Source: Cantharellus purpuraceus (taxonomy: Eukaryota > Basidiomycota > Agaricomycetes > Cantharellales > Hydnaceae). Taken from it: a stretch of DNA of 64,000 bases. Below, piece by piece: positions 45,016-54,211 of the stretch. The position numbers were made by a program, and so were the translations under genes. Under the pieces are notes generated by a model. It searched no databases. It was not told where the DNA came from and saw only the letters and a program-made list of their open reading frames with translations. The stretch is taken from contig JALBUN010000012.1 in NCBI GenBank assembly GCA_025174535.1, positions 897,262 through 961,261 of the forward strand, written 5' to 3'. Every line of letters begins with the position of its first letter. The stretch's first letter is position 1.

Positions 45016-45706
45016 AGAACCACTCGATGAAGGGTTCTTGTTTGACAGACAATCTATTGTGTGATCATCTGTGTGGTCTCACGATTGCAGTGACTCTCTT
45101 CTAGAGTCTTCCTTATGAGAAGTCCCTGTGACTTCTCTAGGGTCTAGCTCCCCTTCCTGGGAGCTTCTGCTGCTGGCTACATGCTGCCATTCATCATTTA
45201 TGATGTCCTGTGCACTGCCAGCATGACTCACTCTACTGCAAGTCATCATTATGATGACTCCTTTCTTTCTTCTATCTTTGTAGGCTAACTAAGTTAGTCT
45301 ACTAGTTGCTCACTTATATGAGCGACTGGGGGGGTTGGTATACATCTGTACACCAGCAACAGCTGGTTTTCTAGTATTGACTGGAAAACTTTAATAATGA
45401 GGAAGAATCAATTGATTCTTCCTTTGGAAGTTCAAAAAAGTGTTAATGGGTGTCTTAGTTCACACCATTGCACAGAACTCAACCAAGTGTATTGGTTGGG
45501 CGATGTGTTGTACAGTGTGGTTGTTACTAAGTTCTGTCTACTATATGTGGACCCACACGTGTACTTGGGTCCACTGGCTTACATAATAACTATACATATG
45601 CACTATGGGTGCATATATCTACCAAGAGGGCAGCATTCCTTAAGGGAATACTGCATATATTAATTGTACTTATATGTTATAGTAAGTAAGTACCTTGGGT
45701 ACTTAC

Positions 45707-46109
45707 ATCCGAGCAGCTATCACTATGGATGTTGATACACTCCACTCCGATATCCAATCTGCACTCCAATCAGATCCAGCCATCTCTGATCATCTCAATA
45801 AACCAATCAATCACTGGTCCATTGACCTGGAAGGCTTACTCTGTCTTGACAACCACATCTACATCCCTGATGTGAACAATCTCTGACTCCATGTACTCCA
45901 GAACAAGCATGATCATCTGATCTCTGGTCACTTTGGACAAAACCAAACTATAGATCTAGTCAGGCAAGACTATGTCTGGTCCAAACTCTGTGGTTCCATT
46001 AAGTCCTATATCAAGTCATGTACCATTTGTATGCGCTCAAAGTCACAGAGACATTGTCCTTATGGACTACTCAAGCAACTCCCCATTCTGGAGAGTCCAT
46101 GTATTGCCT
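45707..46109 (+). pseudogene. Family F integrase zinc-domain fragment, plus strand
   Basis: Encodes MDVDTLHSDIQSALQSDPAI, INHWSIDLEGLLCLDNHIYI, then HDHLISGHFGQNQTIDL and CTICMRSKSQRHCPYGLLKQ, the H-H-C-C domain that opens gypsy integrase. It stops at LPILESP, exactly where the minus-strand piece at 47,960 begins (WNSISMDFIKKF). Confidence 0.8.
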
Positions 46110-46902
46110 GAGTTATTTGAGTAATGGTGACTCATGCTCTAACTCCTGCCATGACTCATAACTATTAATAGGTAGAAGGATTAGTCAGCTCCTGTAGATA
46201 CAGTATATAAGGAGGCCATTTTGCCTCTGAATAAATAACCATTTCTACTCCATCATTTGCACATCAGTGTGACTAGAGTGACATACAGTGTCATCCTCTA
46301 TATCTCAGTAACTGTTGATTGTTCAAGGGTCACTTACAGTTGTGTAACTGTATTCGATTGCACTTGAAGTAGTGATTGTCCTGCTTTGGGAATGAGTGTA
46401 GTATCTACCTCATGTGACTACAAATCTACAGGGTGAGATTGTCTGTCAATAGTCCTGCCATTAGTGCTCTTGTTTAAGTTACTAGTGTGTACTGCCTTAG
46501 CAGAGCATTAGGATCTTGAACTCGTGTGAAGCAGTTGCTAGACTACTTCACACATTGCTGTTACCCACTTCAGAGTGTCACTGGTTGGACAGTCAGATTC
46601 ATCCACCTACTTCCTCTAGCCTCTAAGTGCATTCCCCTCTTTTTGGAATGTCTGGACCCCTAAGCATCTGTGAACTCTAGAATCTGGAAGTCTTATTCAT
46701 TCCCTACTGCTAAGAAATGTATTACCTTTCTGCATATAGTCTGCATTGACCATTACAATGGATTGTAACCAAAGTACAAATGTTAAAATCATTTCTGGAG
46801 TTGTGCTGCAGTAGGATTTGATATTCTTCTCAGCTGTTCATTCATGGAATTGTGGTGATTTAGAGTTTTCCCTAACACCATAATTTTGTAGGTTCCAAAA
46901 CA
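46110..46902 (-). repeat. LTR-B copy, minus orientation
   Basis: About 790 bp; read on the minus strand it starts TGTTTTGGAACC. It matches 61,800 onward (+) and 23,581-23,962 (+). It follows the family F chromodomain on the minus strand, so it is the 3' LTR of family F. Confidence 0.82.
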
Positions 46903-46924
46903 GTAGGTTGTGTGGAAATTGGAG

Positions 46925-47970
46925 ATAATCTCCATCACATGTCCTAGTTCTGAGGCTGGTAGCCAGGAGGTTTCTTCATCTGTTCCTTCATATCCTGCCC
47001 ATATGACAAGGTATTGCAGTTTACATTTTCATCTCTTGTCAATCTTGGAGTCCAGAATCTCTGAAATCTTGTACTCCAGTTCTCCATCTATGACAACAGG
47101 AGGGTCTGGAGTTAGTTCTTGACCAGAAAATGGATCTGGAGTTGAGGGTTCAAGCATGGAAACATGGAAGATGGGGTGAATGGAGCACATGCTTTCTTGG
47201 AGATGGAGGGTAAAGGAGTTAGAGCCTGCTTGAGTGATGATTTTGAAAGGACCAAGGTATTTCTCTGATAGTTTCTTGGAAGGTCTCATGGTATGGATAT
47301 TGTCAGATTTGATGAAAACCTTGTCTCCAACCTTGAAGTCTGGAGCCAGGGATCGGTGGCAGTCAGCAGAGGTGGAATAATGGAGTTGGGCATCAGAGAT
47401 GGTCTTTTGGAGATGCTGATGGAGTTTGTGGAGATCCACAGCAAAATCTTGAGCTCTTGAAGAAGTGAGGTCTTGTTCAGGATGTATGGAAATGTTTGGG
47501 TGGTAATCCTTGTGGCAAAGAATGGAGATAAGCCAGTAGTGGTGTTTGGAGCATTATTATACATGAATTCTGTGAGTAGGAGTAAGTTGGACCAGTTGTC
47601 CTGTTGGTAGTTGCAATAGACTTGGAGATACTGTTCCAGAGTCTGGTTCATTTGTTCAGTTTGCCCATCAGCTTCCAGATGGTAGCCAGAGGTGGAGTGG
47701 AGTTTAATGTCCAAAGCTTTTCCAAGGGTTCAGAAGAAAGAGGACATGAACTCCATGCTTGGAGAAGACATAGAGCACAAATAGTTTTGCAAGCATAGGA
47801 GCTGTGATGGTGTCAACTGTAGGAATGAAAATGGACTGCTTGGTGAGGTGATCCACAATAACTAGCATAGTGTCATAACCAGAGGATGCTGGGAACTTCT
47901 TGATGAAGTCCATGGATATGGAATTCCATATTTCCCAGGCTGATCGGCACAGCTTTGGGTAGGTACAGCT
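46925..47970 (-). pseudogene. Family F integrase core and chromodomain
   Basis: Minus strand: WNSISMDFIKKFPASSGYD, MLVIVDHLTKQSIFIPT, FVLYVFSKHGV, then STSGYHLEADGQTEQMNQTLEQYL, KVGDKVFIKSDNI, KYLGPFKIITQAGSNSFTL, VSMLEPSTPDPFSGQ, and a chromodomain start (EYKISEILDSKI). Frameshifts occur near 47,720 and 47,520. It is a close relative of family A pol. Together with 45,707-46,109 it accounts for one integrase split across two orientations. Confidence 0.82.
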
Positions 47971-48379
47971 TCTATTGAACTCTCCACCAAAAATGGAGTC
48001 AGGAGGAGCTGTGGTTGCCAAGATATTGAGCATGTATTGGCAGTGGTGACCAGATTGGGTCGGAGATTGAAATGAGTCATGTGATTGAAAATGAGTCAGT
48101 AGATCAGGTGATTCTGCTGACTTTGAAGCTGCTGACATCTGCGAAGTTTTGTGGGTCCATGTGGGTCCAAAACTTTGCCCAGCAGGACAATAAATTTGTG
48201 AACCTATTTCTGCATGGAAAATTCCTGAAAAAAAATATGAAAAAATAGAGAATATTTGAATGGCCCTGAATCAAGAGAATGCAGCATGTATATGCTGATA
48301 TTTTAAGGCCATAAAGTGAAAATATACAATTTTGGGACCATAAACAAGATCTTTTCAGGAAAACCAGTTCCCATACATT
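47971..48379 (-). repeat. LTR-C-like repeat, copy 1
   Basis: Shares with 62,670-63,163 a run of similar blocks (ATATCAGCATATACATG, CAAATATTCTCTATTTTT, TTTCCATGCAGAA, TGGGTCC-type direct repeats, CTTGGCAACCACAGC). At its outer end a purine-rich tract precedes TG on the minus strand, as a polypurine tract precedes a 3' LTR. The two copies are diverged. The LTR nature is inferred. Confidence 0.5.
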
Positions 48380-48409
48380 CATCCCCCCTTCAAATATTCT
48401 CCGATACTT

Positions 48410-48853
48410 CTAGTCACTCTCCCCCTCTACTATTCCAACCTCATCCGCATCACCTGAGTTGCTAGCTGCATATGGGTCTTCATACACATGAGTTGAGAGT
48501 TGTGGGAAGGAAGGAAGGGAAGGACCTTTGACACATGGGTCACCAGTAGAGACAGGGTTGGCAGCACAAACAGGAGAAGAGGGCATGTTAGGAGGAGTGA
48601 TGATGTGAATCGAGTTGGAGTGGAAAGAGTCAACATAACCGCTGACAAGCGCTTGGTGCCTTTCAAGAAGTTGCCTCACCATAGGTTTCCATAATACAAG
48701 CTGCTTCTTGTTAGCTTCTTCTCCATCTCAGTCAGGTTCACAGGGAGAAGAGCGAGGTCTTTTGACAGACTCAGGATCAGAGTGAGTCTGGAAGGATTGA
48801 GCAGTTGGGAGGAGTGTACTGGAATGCTCAGAGGACCTGGAGTCATCCTCCAT
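48410..48853 (-). pseudogene. Unidentified ORF next to LTR-C, one TGA
   Basis: Minus strand: MEDDSRSSEHSSTLLPTAQS..., a TGA near 48,728, then ANKKQLVLWKPMVRQLLE, VSGYVDSFHSNSIHIITPP, ending VGIVEGESD. About 147 residues, acidic and Ser/Pro-rich. It abuts the E4 LTR at 48,856 and may be the 3' end of an element-borne or captured gene. No family is recognised. Confidence 0.4.
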
Positions 48854-48855
48854 AT

Positions 48856-49371
48856 TGTTATGACTATATTCATTAATGCCCAGATCCCCGTCCAATCCAC
48901 TCAGTTCCCCATGCATATGAAATCTATACTCCATTTGGAAACCATCACGTCTCCATTTATCTGTCTGATTGTCACCGCCAAATCTCACCCATCCGTGTCC
49001 GGTTGCGATTGATGCATCAGCATCACCATAGGAACCTGGACATCCATCCCTGTCAGACTCAGACATACTCATGTAAGGCTGTCAGCCTTGGAGACCCATC
49101 ACCAGAGTAATTATTATTAGATTTCAAATATGTATTTAAGTTGCCCAACTGGGGACTTCATCCCCAGTTCGAATATCGAATCACGCCTAGTTCCTAAGTC
49201 CAATCCTAACTATCTAAGTTGTACTCTGTCTCCGAAATCTTGGACACTGGTATTAGTGAAGGCGCAGCACATAAGCTGAAGCCAAGTCCGTTCCAACCCC
49301 CATGACGCACCCTGATTTCCGCTCCGACTCCGACCCAATCTCTGACCCCCAATCAGACCTAGTGCGTAACA
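48856..49371 (+). repeat. Family A LTR, 5' LTR of plus-strand E4
   Basis: 516 bp, TGTTATGACT to GCGTAACA, inverted relative to the E1-E2 LTRs, as expected for a plus-strand element. Family A gag starts about 32 bp downstream. Confidence 0.88.
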
Positions 49372-49403
49372 GTATATTCAAACTGCTATACTCACTCCTA
49401 CCA

Positions 49404-50520
49404 ATGCCATGATCCACCGCCAATTCCAAACACACATGAACCGTCGAGGTGCCCACTCCCAGCATAGACACCATCCCCAAGGTCGTTGAAGAACCAACGG
49501 ACCACATAGAAGCCATCAATGAAGAGGACGATACTCCGCCCTCCCCAAATCTGGTGCAAGCCATCTCCCTGCTCGCCAGCAGCATCCGTACCCCACAAGC
49601 CCCTAAGTCCCAGACCAAGGTCCAGGAACCCGACCCATTTGATGGCTCAATCCATGAAAGCTCCAGCCATTCTTGGTGCAATGCCAGTTGAATTTCCACA
49701 ACCACCCTGATGTGTTCACATCTGATCAGGCGAAGGTCACCTTCACCATGTCCTATCTCAAGGGCACCACACTGGACTACTTTGAGCCAGCGCTCATGAA
49801 CAACTGTGATGACCCAATATGGTCAGAAGACTACTCCAACTTCATCTCTGAACTTTGGACCAATTTTGGTCCTTACAACCCTGAGGCCAATGCCAAGAAT
49901 GAACTCGATCAACTTTGGATGAAGGAAAATCACAAAATTGCAAAATACATTGTGAGTTTCCAGCAGCTAGCCCCAAAAGTCCAATGGGGTGATGCTGCAC
50001 TCTGATGCCAATTTTATGTTGGTCTCCTATCCTGCATTGAGGATGAGATATCATGTGTTGGTAAGCCAGATACTTTGGTAAACCTTTGTAAGCTCGCCCA
50101 ATCCATCGATGCCCATTATTGGGAACATCAATCTGAGGTCTCCCACAAAAATTTGGCTAACAACAAATTGGACAAATCATTGGACAAGACCCTAAAGTCC
50201 AACAAGGGGTCCAATAAGAAGACCACCACCAACTCAGGCCAGAAGTCAAACACTGGTAACGCTGCTGCTTCTGGTTCCAGTCAGAACAACTCTGGAACCA
50301 GCAATAACTCCAGAGCTCACAAGAGCACTCCAGACCTCTCCACCAAGCTGGGGAAGGATGGAAAACTTACCCAGCAGGAACACCAGCACCGCATGGACAA
50401 CAACCTCTCTGTTCTGCGGAAAACCTGGCCACCAAGCCAAGGATTGCAACAAGGCAACCTTGTCTGCAGCAAAGGCAAAGGGCTGTGCTGCCAATGCCAC
50501 AATGGACCCAAAAAAATAGT
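49404..50520 (+). pseudogene. E4 gag, family A
   Basis: Starts with the same MP-TGA-STANS context as E1 gag (MPQSTANS there), followed by VPTPSIDTIPKVVEEP, VTFTMSYLKGTTLDYF and ENHKIAKYIVSFQQLAPKVQ. A 2-bp deletion at the zinc knuckle (about 50,405) destroys its first Cys pair. Several TGA codons (about 49,409, 49,431 and 50,002) sit where E1 has CAA or CGA. Confidence 0.82.
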
Positions 50521-52462
50521 AAGCAGTCCTCTAGCCTCTGTACAGGCTGAGGGCTGTGTTGGTACTCCCCATATGACAAACAAGGTCCACCTGAACACAT
50601 CCACTCTTTCCCACTCTGACTCCATTCCCGATACCACTATCCAAGCATTAATTGACTCCAGTTCTACTCACTGTTTCCTTGATTCCTCTTTTTCTGATTT
50701 ACATAAACTCCATACATACACCATAACTCCGATATTGCTCTGATTATTTGATGGCACTACTAATGCTGTTATTTCACGAGCTATAGATCTGTCTATCTGT
50801 TTTTCTGTTGGAGAAATCCAGAACCTTACATTCTATGTTACTCCACTTGACTCCAGCTGTTCTGTGGTTCTTGGACATAATTGGCCCACCCGCTACAATC
50901 CATTGATTGACTGGGCATTTGGCCATATCACATTCTGTTCCCCAGTACAGGCTGTGTCATTCCTGACGTCACCAGCAACTTTAGGTGTGAAATTATCTTC
51001 TGCCTCTGCTGACTCTGCTCCGATAGATACTCTGCCTACCCCTCCATCTATATTGATGGTGGATGCTATGGTCTTTGCCAGACTAAGCAAACTGGATGGC
51101 TCTCACACGTTCCAGGTTCACCTCTCTGATCTGATGTTCCTCACTGTCCATTCTGTCTGATCAACTCCACCAGACCTATCTATGGTTCCTAAGGAGTATC
51201 ATGAGTTCACCAACATGTTCAGCAAGTCTAAAGCCAACTCCCTAGCGGAACACTGACCATATGATCTCAAGATTGAGTTGAATGACAACTCCACCCCTCT
51301 GCTTGGCCCTATCTACTCACTATCCCAAAAAGAGCTACTGGCTCTCCAAACATTCATAGATGAGAACTTGGCCACAGGCTTCATTTGCCCACCCCTATCC
51401 CCCCATGGAGCTCCGGTCCTATTTGTCTGTAAAAAGGACGGATCACTCCATCTATGTGTTGACCTCCATGGACTCAACAAGATCACCAAGAAAGACCAAT
51501 ACCCAATACCCCACACTGCAGACCTACTCAAGAGCCCATGAAAGGCTAAGATCTATTCCAAAATAGATCTCCGACATGCCTACCATCTAGTCTGCATCTG
51601 AGAAGGCGATGAGTGGAAAACAATGTTCTGCACTTGATATGGATCTTTTGAATGGTGCGTCATGCCCTTCGGACTAACCAATGCTCCAGCCACGTTCCAG
51701 AGGTTCATGAATGATACCTTCACCGACCTCCTTGATGTGACCGTCCTCATTTACTTAGATGACATTTTGGTATATTTGGATAATGAAGAAGAGCATCAGA
51801 CACATGTCTGAGAGGTACTCCAACATCTCTGAAAACATGGCCTCTTAGCCCATGCTGACAAATGTGAATTCCACTCTGACTCAGTTGAGTATCTAGGCTA
51901 TATCCTCTCCCCTGCAGGACTGACAATGTCCGATGTCAAAATCAAAGCCATACAAGAATGGCCAGAACCACGGAAAGTCAAAGACATACAGTCCTTCCTT
52001 GGGTTCACCAACTTCTACTCCCGCTTCATTTATGGCTACTCTGATATCACCGTTCTGCTCACCTGACTTCCTAGGAAGGGTACCCAATGGAATTTCACTG
52101 ATGAATGTAGACAGAGCTTTGAGACCTTGAAAAAGGCCTTTACTTCTGCTTCGATACTGACTCATTGGGTTCCAGATGTTCCTATCCTATTAGAGACCGA
52201 TGCCTCTGACTATGCACTTGCCGCAATCCTGTCCATCATCTCTCCAGATGATGGACAAGTCCATCTGATTGCTTTTCACTTGCGTACATTCACACCCCCT
52301 GAACTGAATTATGACATCCATGACAAAGAGCTCCTTGCCATATATGAAGCCTCCCGGATATGGAGACACTACCTCGAAGGCCCCTCCAATCCAGTGGACA
52401 TCATAATGGACCACAAGAACTTGGGATACTTCTCAACAATGAAACTACTCACCCAGAGACAA
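50521..52462 (+). pseudogene. E4 protease, RT and partial RNase H, interrupted by E5
   Basis: Protease-like LIDSSSTHCFLD, in which the DSG triad has become DSS. RT has [55 protein letters not shown] and [16 protein letters not shown]. RNase H has LLETDASDYALAAILS and [14 protein letters not shown] codons at 51,254, 51,539, 51,635, 52,064 and others replace Arg or Gln codons of sister copies. The frame is cut at LLTQRQ by E5 and resumes at 58,882. Confidence 0.87.
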
Positions 52463-52824
52463 TGTCAGGGTTCAAATAAGTCATATTCTATTTTTAGTAT
52501 TTTCTCTTGACACCCCTATCAGCGCAGCCTGTCAGGGTGCGTCTCCCCTATTTCATTGCCCCTATCACTTCCCCTATCTTTCCTCCCCTATCTTGGTTCT
52601 CCTATCCGTCTCCATCATTTAGTATAAAGACTCGCCTTGGTGCAGTGTGATCCCCTCAGCTTGATCTCTGAGGATATCCGCTGTACCAGGTAAGTCCCAT
52701 GTATTTATCAGAAACAGCTGTATAGACTGAGGATATCCGCTGTACCAGCTGGCATTATTTCTTATCGGCTCTCACTTATTGAGTATCTTGTCGTTGTGGC
52801 CTCGTCATCAGCGTTGCCCTCACA
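52463..52824 (+). repeat. E5 5' LTR
   Basis: 362 bp, TGTCAGGGTT to CCCTCACA. It contains TATAAA at 52,623-52,628, consistent with an LTR promoter. It also has two copies of a 21-bp motif (CTGAGGATATCCGCTGTACCA) bounding a 59-nt GTAAGT...CAG segment. It is preceded by the GACAA target duplication. Confidence 0.95.
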
Positions 52825-52892
52825 GAAGATCAAGCTCATAAGGCGACCCCACACCTCATAACACTTTCCCTATTAACTACTTCACCGATACC

Positions 52893-54035
52893 ATGACCGA
52901 TCAGCTTCCTGAAGCCTATTGGGACACTCTAGGTGAAAGTGGTGGCTTTCTGCGAGCGTTGTTCAACACCCAGGCGCAGCAGCTCCAGCAGCTGCAACTC
53001 CAGAACCAGCACCTCCAAAGCCAGTTAGCCAATGTCCAGAACAACCTAGCAGATGCTGCCACTGCTGCCGCCATTGCTGCAGCACAGACCATCTCTCAGA
53101 CCACCTCATTTCCCACACCTTCTCCTACATCGTCATCCGTTCGCCCAATAAGGGCAGCCGAACCAGCCAAATTCAATGGAGATCGTGCAGAGACGGAAGG
53201 TTTCATTAGCTCTATCAGGCTTGCCATTGCAGTCCAGCCTACATCTTTCCCAGATGAGCGGACCAAGATCCTCTATGCCCTCTCTTTTATGACAGGAGGT
53301 TCTGCTGAAGTATGGGCGCACAATGAGACACAGGCAGTCATTGACAGGACCTCACCGCTCTCCACCTTGGAGGAATTCATTAAGCAAGTGGAGAACACTT
53401 TTGGGGACCCTGACCGCTCTCGAACAGCACGAACAAAGCTACATGATCTTAGGATGACACCTGGCATGTCAGCGGATGAATACACGGCACAGTTTGAGAT
53501 ACTAGCAGGAAGGACTGGGTTTAATGATGCAGCACTGGAAGATGCCTATGCCCGAGGGCTCCCTGCAATGATTCTTGACAAGATCCATGCACAGCCATCC
53601 CTCCCGTCCGATCTCAAGGCATGGAAGGAAGCGGCCTGTCAAATTGACCGCAACCACCGTCGTCTTCTAGAAGTGAGACGTGCTCAGACTTCCCTCACTC
53701 CTGCCCGCTCTACCCCATCCCGCCCTCACAGCACTCCGGTCATCTCTGTACCAACTACCTTGGCAACCTCTAATGGTGCTGCACCTATGGATATTGACTC
53801 CAACCGCCATCGCATTGAGACTCGGACATGCTACAACTGTGGAAAGCGTGGCCATATATCCCCAGCATGCCCTGAACCACGCAAGGAACTTATCCGAGCT
53901 GATCTCACACAAACAGCAATTGCAGGCATGATATCAGAGTCAGTAGCAGCTGCACTGAAGGCCAAGGAAGAAGCGCAGAAGGCAGTAATTCCAAAGCAAG
54001 AGGAGAAGCAGGATTTTCAGGCCAGTCAGCAGTGA
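52893..54035 (+). CDS. E5 gag
   Basis: Intact 380-residue gag. N-terminal Gln/Leu-rich coiled region (QQLQQLQLQNQHLQSQL), an Ala-rich segment, then the capsid domain: PAKFNGDRAETEGFISSIR, LYALSFMTGGSAEVWAHN, FGDPDRSRTARTKLHDLRMT, SADEYTAQFEILAGRTGF. A linker leads to one zinc knuckle (CYNCGKRGHISPAC). The start at 52,893 is the first ATG after the LTR leader. No stop codon interrupts it, unlike the family A gags. Confidence 0.93.
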   Translation: MTDQLPEAYWDTLGESGGFLRALFNTQAQQLQQLQLQNQHLQSQLANVQNNLADAATAAAIAAAQTISQTTSFPTPSPTSSSVRPIRAAEPAKFNGDRAETEGFISSIRLAIAVQPTSFPDERTKILYALSFMTGGSAEVWAHNETQAVIDRTSPLSTLEEFIKQVENTFGDPDRSRTARTKLHDLRMTPGMSADEYTAQFEILAGRTGFNDAALEDAYARGLPAMILDKIHAQPSLPSDLKAWKEAACQIDRNHRRLLEVRRAQTSLTPARSTPSRPHSTPVISVPTTLATSNGAAPMDIDSNRHRIETRTCYNCGKRGHISPACPEPRKELIRADLTQTAIAGMISESVAAALKAKEEAQKAVIPKQEEKQDFQASQQ

Positions 54036-54211
54036 AGAGCATGCCCTGCCTGACAAACCGGTTTTCAGTTCTTGAATCATGTACTGTAGGGCTCACAAGC
54101 GATATGTTACACGCACACTCCCTTGTCCATCAGACTGAAACCAAAACAGCCATGCCTGAAACCCCTTCTCAACTTCCAGCTAAACATGATGACCCTCCTC
54201 GTCTCTACCTT

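Larger units (their letters stand above)
39915..45706 (-). mobile_element. Family D Ty3/gypsy element, hairpin-saturated and defective
   Basis: A second gypsy family on the minus strand: coiled gag N-part (44,380-45,015), gag (43,513-44,331), zinc knuckle (about 42,640-42,690), protease (41,899-42,150), RNase H region remnant (41,087-41,446) and integrase (39,894-40,799). Only about 450 bp separate protease from the RNase H connection, so the RT catalytic core is deleted. A solo family A LTR is inserted at 42,755-43,282. Throughout, including the terminal non-coding part (45,016-45,706), short perfect inverted repeats occur about every 30-40 bp (see findings). Confidence 0.85.
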
